In this document: positions 5,896-12,704 of the stretch, piece after piece
Numbering within the stretch: position 1 is the first letter of the stretch
How the letters are laid out: every line of letters starts with the position of its first letter
DNA from: an uncultured Collinsella sp.
GTDB lineage: Bacteria; Actinomycetota; Coriobacteriia; Coriobacteriales; Coriobacteriaceae
Assembly: GCA_900765115.1 (NCBI GenBank)
Contig: CAAFQK010000023.1
Location: 1-13,987 of the forward strand
DNA length: 13,987 bases
Reading direction: 5' to 3'
Notes under the pieces: model-generated
Databases searched by the model: none
What the model was told of the DNA's origin: nothing
What the model saw: the letters and a program-made list of their open reading frames with translations, nothing else
Translations under genes and position numbers: made by a program

Positions 5896-7314
5896 ATGGC
5901 CTACGACGCCAAGAAAATCTACTACCGCTTCGACGATCACCTGAGCCGCCTGGTTCTGGATTACGAGGCGAGCCGTCAGATTTCGCCCGAAAGCGAAAAC
6001 CTCTACCACGGCCTGCCGACCGCCCCGTACGACGAGGGCCTGTTCGTAGAGCATAACGTCAAGCGCGGCCTGCGCAATGCCGATGGCTCGGGCGTGGTCG
6101 CGGGCCTTACCCGCATCTCGGACGTGCACGGCTACAACAAGGTCGACGGCAAAGTCGTGCCCGACCAGGGCAAGCTTACGCTGCGCGGCTACAGCATCGA
6201 GGACCTGGTCAACAACGCCCAGGCCGAGAATCGCTATGGCTACGAAGAGGTCGCCTACCTGCTCATCACGGGCTCGCTGCCCAACAAAGAGGAGCTCGAC
6301 GGTTTTTGCGGACGTCTGGGCGCTTTTAGGCACCTGAGCGATGAGTACGTCAAAGAGTTCCCCATGACCACGGTGTCGTCGAGCATCATGAATGTGCTTC
6401 AGCGCGCCGTGCTGCTGCTCTACGCCTTCGACGCCGAGCCCGACGCCATTACGCCCGAGCACGAAATCGACGTCGCCATCTCCATGCTCGCCCGTCTCCC
6501 CCGCATCGCCGCCTTCGCGCATATGGCCTCGGTCGCCAAGCGCCGCGGCTCCGAGGTTCATGTACCGCACCCCACACCCGGTCTCTCCACCGCCGAGACC
6601 ATCCTGCAGGTGTTGCGCGGCGGCATGGCATTCACCCGCGACGAAGCCATGCTGCTCGACGTGATGCTCATGCTGCATGCCGAACACGGAGGCGGCAACA
6701 ACTCCACGTTTGCCTGCCGCGTGCTGTCCTCCTCGGCCACCGACCCGTATTCCGCCTACGCCGCGGCTATCGGCTCACTCAAGGGCCCGCGCCACGGCGG
6801 CGCCAACGCCAAGGTCGTGTCCATGCACGAGGACATCCGTGCGCACGTCTCCAATTGGGAGGACGAGGACGAGGTCGCAGCCTACCTGGGCAAGATCCTC
6901 GACAAGCAGGCCTTCGACGGCACGGGTCTCATCTACGGTATGGGCCACGCCGTCTACACGCTGAGCGACCCGCGCGCCGAGGTCTGCCGCCGTTACGCGC
7001 GCACGCTTGCCGCCAAGAAGGACCTGGGCGAGGAGTTCGCGCTCATCGAGCGCATCGAGCGCCTGGCACCGCAGGTGATGCGCGACCACGGCATGACCAA
7101 GCCCATCTGTGCCAACATCGACCTGTACACGGGCTTTATCTACAAGATGCTCGGCGTACCCGAGACGCTTTTTACGCCGCTATTCGCCGTCGCCCGCATG
7201 GCCGGCTGGTCGGCACACCGCATGGAAGAGCTCTTCTGCGCGCACCGCATTATTCGCCCCGCGTATCGCCCGGTTATCGAGCCGCTGGAGTACAAGCCGC
7301 TCGCCGATCGCTAG
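5896..7314 (+). CDS. Citrate synthase (citrate/2-methylcitrate synthase family)
   Basis: The enzyme joins acetyl-CoA and oxaloacetate to give citrate in the cytoplasm. The protein is 472 aa, slightly longer than the usual 370-430, because of an N-terminal extension of about 50 residues before the common fold. The catalytic triad is visible: His in HAEHGGGNNSTF (H264), His in GPRHGGAN (H300) and Asp in ANIDLYTGF (D409). The GMGHAVYTLSDPRA segment (348-361) is also conserved. The GGGNNS form is typical of anaerobe and Firmicute-type enzymes. GAGGAG lies 6 nt before the ATG. It probably shares a transcript with the upstream ACT gene and ends at the hairpin at 7338-7376. Its likely role is glutamate supply through a partial TCA arm. 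A methylcitrate activity cannot be excluded, though no prp neighbours are present. Confidence 0.95.
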   Translation: MAYDAKKIYYRFDDHLSRLVLDYEASRQISPESENLYHGLPTAPYDEGLFVEHNVKRGLRNADGSGVVAGLTRISDVHGYNKVDGKVVPDQGKLTLRGYSIEDLVNNAQAENRYGYEEVAYLLITGSLPNKEELDGFCGRLGAFRHLSDEYVKEFPMTTVSSSIMNVLQRAVLLLYAFDAEPDAITPEHEIDVAISMLARLPRIAAFAHMASVAKRRGSEVHVPHPTPGLSTAETILQVLRGGMAFTRDEAMLLDVMLMLHAEHGGGNNSTFACRVLSSSATDPYSAYAAAIGSLKGPRHGGANAKVVSMHEDIRAHVSNWEDEDEVAAYLGKILDKQAFDGTGLIYGMGHAVYTLSDPRAEVCRRYARTLAAKKDLGEEFALIERIERLAPQVMRDHGMTKPICANIDLYTGFIYKMLGVPETLFTPLFAVARMAGWSAHRMEELFCAHRIIRPAYRPVIEPLEYKPLADR

Positions 7315-7337
7315 GACGCGGACCGTTATAGAACCCG

Positions 7338-7376
7338 AGCGTGGCCAGGGCATCATCACCCTCGGCCACGCTTTTT
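7338..7376 (+). terminator. Rho-independent terminator after citrate synthase
   Basis: AGCGTGGCC (7338-7346) pairs with GGCCACGCT (7364-7372). Inside it AGGG (7347-7350) pairs with CCCT (7359-7362), leaving an 8 nt loop and one bulged C. A run of five T (7372-7376) follows. It ends 25 nt before the next gene's ATG. Confidence 0.9.
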
Positions 7377-7401
7377 ATGCCAGCAGAAAGGGCTGCATCA
7401 A

Positions 7402-8244
7402 ATGATTGTGTTTTCCGATATGGATGGGACGCTGCTGACGAGCGATAAGCAGATGAGCGATGCCACCTGGACAATGCTCGACGAGCTCGCACGTCGTGGC
7501 ATCGAGTTTGTTCCCTGCACGGGGCGTCCGCTGTCGGGCATCTTTGAGCCCATTCTCGCCCATCCCGCCGTGCACTACGCAGTCTGCGCCAACGGCGCCA
7601 GCGTCTGGCAGCTCGACGACGATGTGCCCACCGACGCCTCGCGCGCCACGTGCATCTTGAGCCGTCCGCTCGATTGCGGCATTGCCCACCGCATCCATCG
7701 CATTGCCGCCGGCCACGATGTGACCTTCGATATCTTCGCGGATGGACAGTGTTTCCTCCCCCGTTCGCTTTACGGGCGCCTAGATGAGTTCTGCGGCGGC
7801 GATCCCCACATCGCGGCTTCGCTCAAGCGCACACGAACACCGATCGACATGGATATCGACAGCAAGATCGACGAAGTCGAGACGCTCGAACGCATCGCCA
7901 TGTACTGGCACGACCCGGCCGATCGCGACGCCATCGCGGCGGCGCTCGACACGCTCGGAGGCATTGAGGTCACGCGTTCTTACGCCATGAATATCGAGGT
8001 CATGGGCGAGGGCGCCACCAAGGGAACGGCCCTCACGTGGCTGTGTGAGCATCTGGGCGAGCGTCTCGCCGACGCCTGGGCGTTCGGCGACAACATCAAC
8101 GACATCCCCATGCTGCAGGCAGCGGGCCATGGCATGGCCATGATCAACGCCGAGCCCGAAGATCGCGAGGCCGCCGACGCCATCACCGAATACGACAACG
8201 ACCACGACGGCGTCGCCCGCACCATCATGGACGCCCTCGCCTAG
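7402..8244 (+). CDS. Cof-type HAD-superfamily hydrolase
   Basis: A phosphatase of 280 aa of the Cof/IIB class, acting on small phosphorylated metabolites such as sugar phosphates or cofactors. All four HAD motifs are present: DMDGT (D6, D8), T40 in PCTGRP, K207 in GATKGTAL, and GDNIND (229-234). The IIB cap lies between about 85 and 195. AAAGGG lies 9 nt before the ATG inside a short GCAG/CTGC loop. The gene begins just after the citrate synthase terminator, so it needs its own promoter, which I cannot place. Its TAG stop (8242-8244) is part of the intergenic repeat that starts at 8241. It converges on a paralogous HAD gene at 8352-9146. The exact substrate cannot be read from sequence. Confidence 0.93.
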   Translation: MIVFSDMDGTLLTSDKQMSDATWTMLDELARRGIEFVPCTGRPLSGIFEPILAHPAVHYAVCANGASVWQLDDDVPTDASRATCILSRPLDCGIAHRIHRIAAGHDVTFDIFADGQCFLPRSLYGRLDEFCGGDPHIAASLKRTRTPIDMDIDSKIDEVETLERIAMYWHDPADRDAIAAALDTLGGIEVTRSYAMNIEVMGEGATKGTALTWLCEHLGERLADAWAFGDNINDIPMLQAAGHGMAMINAEPEDREAADAITEYDNDHDGVARTIMDALA

Positions 8245-8290
8245 TCATTGGGGACGTTCTTAAACGACTAGTCACTGGGGACACTCTTCG
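8241..8290 (+). repeat. Left copy of 50 bp inverted repeat with two CTAGTCA-TGGGGAC units
   Basis: The repeat holds two direct units with a 27 bp period, CTAGTCATTGGGGACGTTC... (8241) and CTAGTCACTGGGGACACTC... (8268), with three differences over 21 nt. The whole 50 bp matches the reverse complement of 9307-9356 at 46 of 50 positions. It provides the TAG stop of the HAD gene. It has the look of a small dispersed REP-like element. I infer this from the duplication and inverted pairing, not from a genome count. Confidence 0.85.
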
Positions 8291-8349
8291 CAAAAAGCCG
8301 CAAGGACTGTCCCCCACTGTCGGCAGAAAAGGAACGTCCCCATCTGCCG
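8276..8349. repeat. Further GGGGAC-type hairpin units between the two HAD genes
   Basis: TGGGGACA (8276-8283) pairs with TGTCCCCCA (8308-8316) with one bulge. CGGCAGA (8321-8327) pairs with TCTGCCG (8343-8349) around a loop carrying GGAACGTCCCC, the inverted core again. Counting both strands, the GGGGAC core occurs four times in about 100 bp here. The stems may also stop transcription of the two convergent HAD genes, although no long T-run is present. Confidence 0.6.
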
Positions 8350-8351
8350 GA

Positions 8352-9146
8352 TTAGGAGAGACTCTCCAGCACGCGACGGAGCTCCTGCTGGACGGCGTGG
8401 TCGCGGTTACAACCCACCACACGATCGGCCACCGCCTTGAGCGCGGGGCGCGCGTTTTCCATCGCGCAGCCCGTGCCGACAAAGCGAATGATCTCGTAGT
8501 CGTTCATCGAGTCGCCAAACGCCATGACCTCGTCGCGACCAATGCCGTAATGCTCCGCGAGCTGCGCGATACCCGAGGCCTTCGACACACCAGGCTGCAT
8601 GGCATCGATCCACGCGTTGCCCGAAGGCGCAAAAGTAAAGAGCTGACCAAGTTCGCGCTGTAGCACGTACGCGCTGTCCATAACCGCACTGTCGTCGCAA
8701 AAGATACTCGCTTTGATGATATTTACGCTGGGATCGGGCAGCTCCCAAATGCGCTCGGCATTGGGAAGGTCCTTATCGACCTCACGCACGAACTTGCACT
8801 CGTCATCGAGCAGGAAGGACTTGGTTCGGTCAAAGAGCGCAAGATGCAGATTGGGAAACGTCCTGACGGCTTGGGCGAGCCTTCGAATCGCCAGGTGGGA
8901 ATACACCTCACGGTCTACCATCTTACCGTCGGCGTAGACCTGGGCGCCGTTAGCGGCGACAAAGTCCATCTTGTCGCGAACGGGCGCAAAGAACTCGCAC
9001 AGGCGATCGTAGCGACGACCTGACGATGCAGCGAAATGCACACCATGCTCGTGTAGCGCCAGAATCAGTTCGTAGGTCTCGGGAGGCACCTGGCCGTTTT
9101 CGTCAAGCAGTGTGCCGTCCATATCGGATGCAATCAGTTTAAACAT
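8352..9146 (-). CDS. Cof-type HAD-superfamily hydrolase (second paralogue)
   Basis: A phosphatase of 264 aa of the same IIB HAD class as the convergent neighbour, but clearly diverged. Motifs are DMDGT (D8, D10), the SSGRR segment (41-45) for motif II, K189 in GVSKASG, and GDSMND (211-216). The cap domain lies between about 80 and 185. The sugar-phosphate substrate is unknown. The start ATG has GAAGGGAG about 7 nt upstream, and that ribosome site is part of a long stem-loop covering 9152-9213. The gene is a lone minus-strand unit enclosed by inverted 50 bp repeats at 8241-8290 and 9307-9356, so it could have arrived or been inverted as a block. Confidence 0.93.
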   Translation of the reverse strand: MFKLIASDMDGTLLDENGQVPPETYELILALHEHGVHFAASSGRRYDRLCEFFAPVRDKMDFVAANGAQVYADGKMVDREVYSHLAIRRLAQAVRTFPNLHLALFDRTKSFLLDDECKFVREVDKDLPNAERIWELPDPSVNIIKASIFCDDSAVMDSAYVLQRELGQLFTFAPSGNAWIDAMQPGVSKASGIAQLAEHYGIGRDEVMAFGDSMNDYEIIRFVGTGCAMENARPALKAVADRVVGCNRDHAVQQELRRVLESLS

Positions 9147-9151
9147 AGAAA

Positions 9152-9213
9152 AGCTCCCTTCGGGCTTGTTGGAATCGAACGCGTATCCGATTCCAACGTA
9201 CCCAAAGGGAGCT
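9152..9213 (-). promoter_or_regulatory. 62 nt leader stem-loop sequestering the HAD ribosome site
   Basis: On the minus strand AGCTCCCTT (9213-9205) pairs with AAGGGAGCT (9160-9152), then GGG with CCC, then TTGGAATCG (9196-9188) with CGATTCCAA (9177-9169). This gives about 23 pairs with two small internal loops and a 10 nt apical loop. The 3' arm contains the GGGAG ribosome site and is followed by TTTTCT, then the ATG. It could be a translational switch, a weak terminator, or both. Confidence 0.65.
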
Positions 9214-9216
9214 CAA

Positions 9217-9245
9217 ATAAGACTCCGCGGGCGTAAACGTTACAA
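9217..9245 (-). promoter_or_regulatory. Candidate promoter of the minus-strand HAD gene
   Basis: TTGTAA (9245-9240) and TCTTAT (9222-9217) are separated by exactly 17 bp; each matches about 4 of 6 consensus positions. The predicted start falls near 9210, at the very foot of the leader stem-loop. A CTGGCA/TGCCAG inverted repeat (9250-9255 / 9269-9274) lies just upstream. Confidence 0.35.
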
Positions 9246-9306
9246 GGACCTGGCAAATAGCTCACACATGCCAGAGGCCCTACGGTCGCGGCGTCAGGCA
9301 GCCCGC

Positions 9307-9356
9307 CAAAGAGCGTCCCCAATGACTAGTCGTTTAAGAACGTCCCCGATGACTAG
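9307..9356 (-). repeat. Right copy of 50 bp inverted repeat
   Basis: This is the reverse complement of the element at 8241-8290, with differences at only four of 50 positions. It has the same two-unit structure. Its CTAGTC end contains the TAG stop codon (9355-9353) of adenine deaminase, just as the left copy contains the HAD stop. The pair encloses about 1.0 kb carrying one complete gene. Confidence 0.85.
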
Positions 9357-11173
9357 TCGGCGTAGGTGAAGGTTGTAACGTCGAACATGCCCTCGGGGCG
9401 GATGCGGAGCGTCGGGATGACCGGCAGGGGCAGGAAGATGATGCCCATGATGGGGTCGAGCGGCGGCTCAATACCCATGGCGCGCGCCTTGACCATAAAG
9501 TCATCGTGCTGCGCGGCAACGTCCTCGGCCGTGCCCTCGCTCATCAGGCCACCGAGCGCCAGCGGAATGCGCGCCACAACCTCGCCGTTGCGCACCAGCA
9601 CGTGGCCGCCCTGGCCCACGGCCTCAACGGCAGCCATCATATCGGCGGCGTTGTCGCCCACCACGCACACGTTGTGCGAGTCGTGGCCGATCGTGGAGGC
9701 AATGGCACCACCGGTGATGGTAAAGCCACGCACCCAGCCGCGACCGATATGCTTGCCAACCAGGCCCAGGCCAGCGGGGCCGTCGCCGTCGACGCCCTCG
9801 GCCTGCAGCGACACGCCGCGGCCATGGCGCTCGATAAGCATAATGCGACGCAAGTCCTCGGCGCTCTCGGGGCGGGCCATACCCGTGATAGCCATACCCG
9901 GGATGACATCGATAACGGCCTCGCCCGGCTTAAAGGCATAATCGAATACGTCGAGCGAAAGCTTCGGCAGCTTAACGGAAGCACGCAGCTCATCGGCAAG
10001 AGAGGCGACATCGGCCGTCTCGGGTGCGACCTCGCCCACAAAGGTGCCATCCTGCGCCACCAGAGCACCGGCGGCATATACGCGATGCGGAGCCTTGGCA
10101 AACGTCAGGTCATCAAGCAACAGCAGGTCGGCGCGCTTGCCCGGGGCGATTGCGCCGCGGAGCTCGTGCGGGTCGCGGCAGCCGTGGTCCAGGCCAAACG
10201 CCTCAGCCGTGGAAAGGGACGCCATGGAGATGGCGACCACCGGGTCGACGCCGACCTCGATGGCCACGCGGCAGGCATTGTCGATCATGCCGGTCGAAAG
10301 AGCATCGGAGGGAGCGCGGTCGTCGGTCGCAAAGCAGCAGCGGCGGGCGCGCGCGGGATTCTCCAGCAGCATCGGCGATAGATTGGCCAGGTCATGGCTG
10401 CACGTGCCTTCACGCAGCATCACATACATGCCGCGAGATAGCTTGTCGAGTGCCTCCTCGGGAATCGTCGACTCGTGGTCGGCGATAATACCTGCTGCGG
10501 CATAGGCGTTGAGGTCCTTACCGGCAACGAGCGGCGCGTGGCCGTCAACCTGCTTGGACGGCGTCTGGTTGGCAGCATCGATGCGAGCACAGGTCTCGGG
10601 GTCGGCCATAAAGACGCCCGGCAAGTTCATCATTTCGCCCAGACCAAAGACATCGCCCGGATGCTCGGCAAAAAACGCCTGCATATCGGCAGCCGAAATA
10701 ACGGCACCGGCCTGCTCGTCGGGCAGCGCGGGCACGCACGAAGGCATCATGTACTTGATGGAGATGGGTGCGCGGCGGCCGTCCTCGATCATAAAGCGCA
10801 AGCCGTCGAGACCGGCAACATTGGCAATCTCGTGGCTGTCGGCAATGGCGGTGGTAGTACCGCGCGTCGCCGCCATGCGCGCATACTCGGCAGGGCGGAT
10901 GTTCGAAGACTCGATATGCAGATGCCCGTCAATAAAACCGGGAGCGAGATAGCGACCCTGGCAGTCGATGACCTCAGTTGCCTCGTAGGTGCCAGCGGCA
11001 TCGTCGCGACCATCGTAGAGCACGCCGACGATCACACCGTCCTTGACGGCAACGCTACCGGGCGCCACACGCTGGCCATACACGTCGACGATCTGCGCAT
11101 TGGTAAACAGCGTGTCGACGGGCACGCGCCCCTCGGCAGCATCGATCACAGACCTCATGACCTCAACGGACAT
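9353..11173 (-). CDS. ade: Adenine deaminase
   Basis: The enzyme converts adenine to hypoxanthine and ammonia in purine salvage (cytoplasm, Mn/Fe-dependent amidohydrolase). At 606 aa it has the usual family length. The order is an N-terminal beta-sandwich, then GFIDGHLHIESS with the metal HxH (H84, H86), ADSHE (111-115), GLGEMMN (177-183), DGHAP (H212), ADHEST (H233) and FATDDR (D284) in the barrel. The C-terminal domain carries IGHDSHN. Although the frame is open up to 11254, the ATG at 11173 (MSVEVMRSV) is the real start because AAAGGAG lies 5 nt upstream and family members begin here. The leader carries a terminator-like hairpin (11194-11229). The last codon and stop lie within the repeat at 9307-9356. 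Transcription runs towards the HAD gene without a visible terminator. Confidence 0.95.
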   Translation of the reverse strand: MSVEVMRSVIDAAEGRVPVDTLFTNAQIVDVYGQRVAPGSVAVKDGVIVGVLYDGRDDAAGTYEATEVIDCQGRYLAPGFIDGHLHIESSNIRPAEYARMAATRGTTTAIADSHEIANVAGLDGLRFMIEDGRRAPISIKYMMPSCVPALPDEQAGAVISAADMQAFFAEHPGDVFGLGEMMNLPGVFMADPETCARIDAANQTPSKQVDGHAPLVAGKDLNAYAAAGIIADHESTIPEEALDKLSRGMYVMLREGTCSHDLANLSPMLLENPARARRCCFATDDRAPSDALSTGMIDNACRVAIEVGVDPVVAISMASLSTAEAFGLDHGCRDPHELRGAIAPGKRADLLLLDDLTFAKAPHRVYAAGALVAQDGTFVGEVAPETADVASLADELRASVKLPKLSLDVFDYAFKPGEAVIDVIPGMAITGMARPESAEDLRRIMLIERHGRGVSLQAEGVDGDGPAGLGLVGKHIGRGWVRGFTITGGAIASTIGHDSHNVCVVGDNAADMMAAVEAVGQGGHVLVRNGEVVARIPLALGGLMSEGTAEDVAAQHDDFMVKARAMGIEPPLDPIMGIIFLPLPVIPTLRIRPEGMFDVTTFTYAD

Positions 11174-11193
11174 ACATACTCCTTTAACCGTAG

Positions 11194-11229
11194 AAAAAAG
11201 CTGCGGAGCGGACAGACCTTCACCGCAGC
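11194..11229 (-). terminator. Intrinsic terminator/attenuator in the ade leader
   Basis: On the minus strand GCTGCGG (11229-11223) pairs with CCGCAGC (11206-11200) across a 16 nt loop and is followed by six T (11199-11194). It lies upstream of the ade ribosome site and downstream of a TACAAT box. It would therefore stop transcripts before ade unless opened, or else end an upstream transcript. Confidence 0.7.
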
Positions 11230-11241
11230 AAACCAATAGCC

Positions 11242-11247
11242 ATTGTA
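11242..11247 (-). promoter_or_regulatory. Candidate -10 box of ade
   Basis: TACAAT on the minus strand (11247-11242) is a 5 of 6 match about 70 nt before the start codon. The -35 at 17 bp spacing (TTAGCG) is poor. A start near 11235 would put the attenuator hairpin at the extreme 5' end of the RNA. Confidence 0.35.
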
Positions 11248-11300
11248 TGCCCAAAAGGAAGCCCCGCTAACACCCCTTCCGCTTAACGGCACCGCCAAAT

Positions 11301-11323
11301 GATCCCTCCGTCCCCAAGGGATC
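11301..11323. repeat. GATCCCT inverted repeat with GGGGAC core
   Basis: GATCCCT (11301-11307) and AGGGATC (11317-11323) enclose CCGTCCCCA. The opposite strand reads TTGGGGACGG in the loop. The GGGGAC core resembles the repeat units near the HAD genes, so this may be a further dispersed-repeat unit. It lies between the tyrS terminator and the ade promoter. Confidence 0.4.
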
Positions 11324-11332
11324 GTCGTAACC

Positions 11333-11369
11333 AAAAAAGGCCGCAGTCGGGAATCCCGGCTGCGGCCTT
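11333..11369 (-). terminator. Strong intrinsic terminator of tyrS
   Basis: Read on the minus strand, AAGGCCGCAG (11369-11360) pairs perfectly with CTGCGGCCTT (11346-11337). A further CGGG/CCCG stem lies inside, and TTTTTT (11338-11333) follows. It lies 28 nt past the tyrS stop and separates tyrS from ade. Confidence 0.95.
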
Positions 11370-11396
11370 GTTGCACTTGTGAGGTCAACTCGCTCG

Positions 11397-12608
11397 TTAG
11401 ATCAGCTTGAAGCCCTTGCGCTTGCCTACGGAGAGGGTGTCGCCCAGCTTGAGGGCGCTGGGATCGATGTTATAGCTCTTGGGAGCCACGGCCTTGCCGT
11501 TGATCTTGACGCCGCCGCCGTCGATATCGCGACGAGCCTGGCCGGCGCTCGCCGAAAGACCCAGGTCCTTGAGCAGGCCGGCGAGGTAGATCTGGCCCTC
11601 GTCGTTGACGGTCAGCTCGACATGCTTCTCGGGGAAGTCGGCGAGCTGGCCCTCCTTGAATACGCGGTCGAACTCGGCCTGAGCCTCGTCGCCGGCGCCG
11701 GCGCCGTGGTAGGTGTCGCACAGGTCGCGGCCCAGAGCGCGCTTGAGCTCGTAGGGGTCGGCAGAACCATCGGCCAGGGCGGCGTCGATCTTGTCGACCT
11801 CGGCCGGGGTGAGCGAGCTGGCCAGACGATAGTACTTGCCGATCATCTCGTCGGGGATGGACATGGTCTTGCCGAACATATCCTTGGGAGCGTCGGTCAG
11901 GCCGATGTAGTTGCCATAGGACTTGGACATCTTGCGCACGCCGTCGGTGCCCTCGAGCAGCGGCATGGTGAGCGCGATCTGCGGCTCCATGCCCATCTTC
12001 TCCATGAGCTCGCGGCCGGCGAGCAGGTTGAAGAGCTGGTCGGTGCCGCCCATCTCGACGTCGGCCTTAATCTGAACGGAGTCGAAGGCCTGCATCACGG
12101 GGTACAGGAACTCGTGCAGGGCGATCGGCGTCTGAGACTGGTAGCGCTTGGTAAAGTCGTCGCGCTCAAGGATGCGGGCGACGGTGAACTTGGAGCATAC
12201 CTGCAGCAGGCCGGCCAGGTCCATCGAAAGGATCCAGTCGCCGTTGTGCACGATGGTGGTCTTCTCGGGATCCAGAATCTTCATGGCCTGGCTCACATAG
12301 GTCTCGGCATTGGCCTCGATCTGCTCCTGCGAAAGCTGCGGACGGGTGGAATTCTTGCCCGAGGGGTCGCCGATCAGCGCGGTACCGTTGCCGATGATAA
12401 GGGTGACGTTGTGGCCCAGGTCCTGGAACTGACGCATCTTGCGCAGGGGCACGGCGTGGCCCAGGTGCAGGTCGGGGCTGGTGGGATCGACGCCGAGCTT
12501 GATGTTGAGGGGCTCGCCCTTCTCAAGCTTCTTGCGAAGGTCGGCCTCGGGAACGATTTGGGCAGCACCCGAGGTGATGATACGCATTTGCTCGTCAACA
12601 GACAGCAT
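11397..12608 (-). CDS. tyrS: Tyrosyl-tRNA synthetase
   Basis: The enzyme attaches tyrosine to tRNA-Tyr; it is a class Ic synthetase acting as a dimer in the cytoplasm. The protein is 403 aa. The HIGH motif is HLGH (48-51) and the KMSKS loop is RKMSKSYGN (225-233), the fully conserved form found in the TyrZ-like bacterial branch rather than the KFGKT-like form of E. coli TyrS. EMGGTDQLFN (185-194) is the tyrosine/tRNA site, and the C-terminal S4 RNA-binding domain spans about 338-400 (GGGVKINGKAV). The ATG at 12608 is chosen because AGGAGG lies 7 nt upstream; the frame is open further but the extra residues are not family-like. The gene lies 96 bp after the U32 gene on the same strand and ends in a strong terminator. 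No T-box leader fits in the short gap. Confidence 0.97.
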   Translation of the reverse strand: MLSVDEQMRIITSGAAQIVPEADLRKKLEKGEPLNIKLGVDPTSPDLHLGHAVPLRKMRQFQDLGHNVTLIIGNGTALIGDPSGKNSTRPQLSQEQIEANAETYVSQAMKILDPEKTTIVHNGDWILSMDLAGLLQVCSKFTVARILERDDFTKRYQSQTPIALHEFLYPVMQAFDSVQIKADVEMGGTDQLFNLLAGRELMEKMGMEPQIALTMPLLEGTDGVRKMSKSYGNYIGLTDAPKDMFGKTMSIPDEMIGKYYRLASSLTPAEVDKIDAALADGSADPYELKRALGRDLCDTYHGAGAGDEAQAEFDRVFKEGQLADFPEKHVELTVNDEGQIYLAGLLKDLGLSASAGQARRDIDGGGVKINGKAVAPKSYNIDPSALKLGDTLSVGKRKGFKLI

Positions 12609-12630
12609 TGGGTATCCTCCTTTTGCTATA

Positions 12631-12655
12631 GCACCCTCGCCGAAAACGGCGGTGC
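12631..12655 (-). promoter_or_regulatory. Leader stem-loop before tyrS
   Basis: On the minus strand GCACC-GCCG-TTTT-CGGC-GAG-GGTGC folds into a nine-pair stem with a tetraloop and a 3 nt bulge, about 10 nt before the tyrS ribosome site. No T-run follows. It may be an RNA-stability or processing element between the U32 gene and tyrS. Confidence 0.4.
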
Positions 12656-12676
12656 TGGAAGTCCATAAACTCTCAT

Positions 12677-12704
12677 ATGATAACAAACTGACGCGATGCG
12701 GCAC
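12677..12704 (-). promoter_or_regulatory. Weak candidate tyrS promoter
   Basis: TATCAT (12682-12677) matches the -10 consensus at five of six positions. At about 17 bp upstream only GTGCCG (12704-12699) is available as a -35 box, a three of six match. tyrS may therefore be served by its own weak promoter as well as by read-through from the U32 gene. Confidence 0.25.

Noticed and set aside
5512..6687. Long minus-strand open frame (391 codons) opposite the ACT and citrate synthase genes
   Set aside because: It lies antisense to two well-supported genes, has low-complexity Val/Gly/Ala/His composition with no recognisable domain, and arises from codon bias in GC-rich DNA.
8241..8349. CRISPR-like short repeats
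   Set aside because: Units have a 27 bp period with only two direct copies, are palindromic across strands, and have no spacer diversity or cas genes.
9169..9196. tRNA T-arm-like string GTTCGATTCC on the minus strand
   Set aside because: The flanking 5 bp T-stem does not pair, and the bases form a longer TTGGAATCG hairpin instead. No acceptor, D-arm or anticodon arm is present.
9506..10381. Plus-strand open frames opposite adenine deaminase (9366-11239)
   Set aside because: These are shadow frames of a full-length amidohydrolase gene; no domain, start signal or conserved composition.
11248..11330. Possible purine riboswitch in front of ade
   Set aside because: I could not find the conserved purine aptamer core or its paired loop sequences. 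The GGGGAC inverted repeat here fits dispersed-repeat sequence better.
11379..12668. 429-codon plus-strand open frame opposite tyrS
   Set aside because: It is antisense to tyrS with all catalytic motifs intact. The translation is Leu/Val/Gly/His-rich shadow sequence with no ribosome site.
12609..12704. Possible T-box riboswitch in front of tyrS
   Set aside because: The gap to the upstream gene is only 96 bp, no AGGGTGGNACCGCG-like box is present, and no terminator hairpin with a T-run lies before the start.
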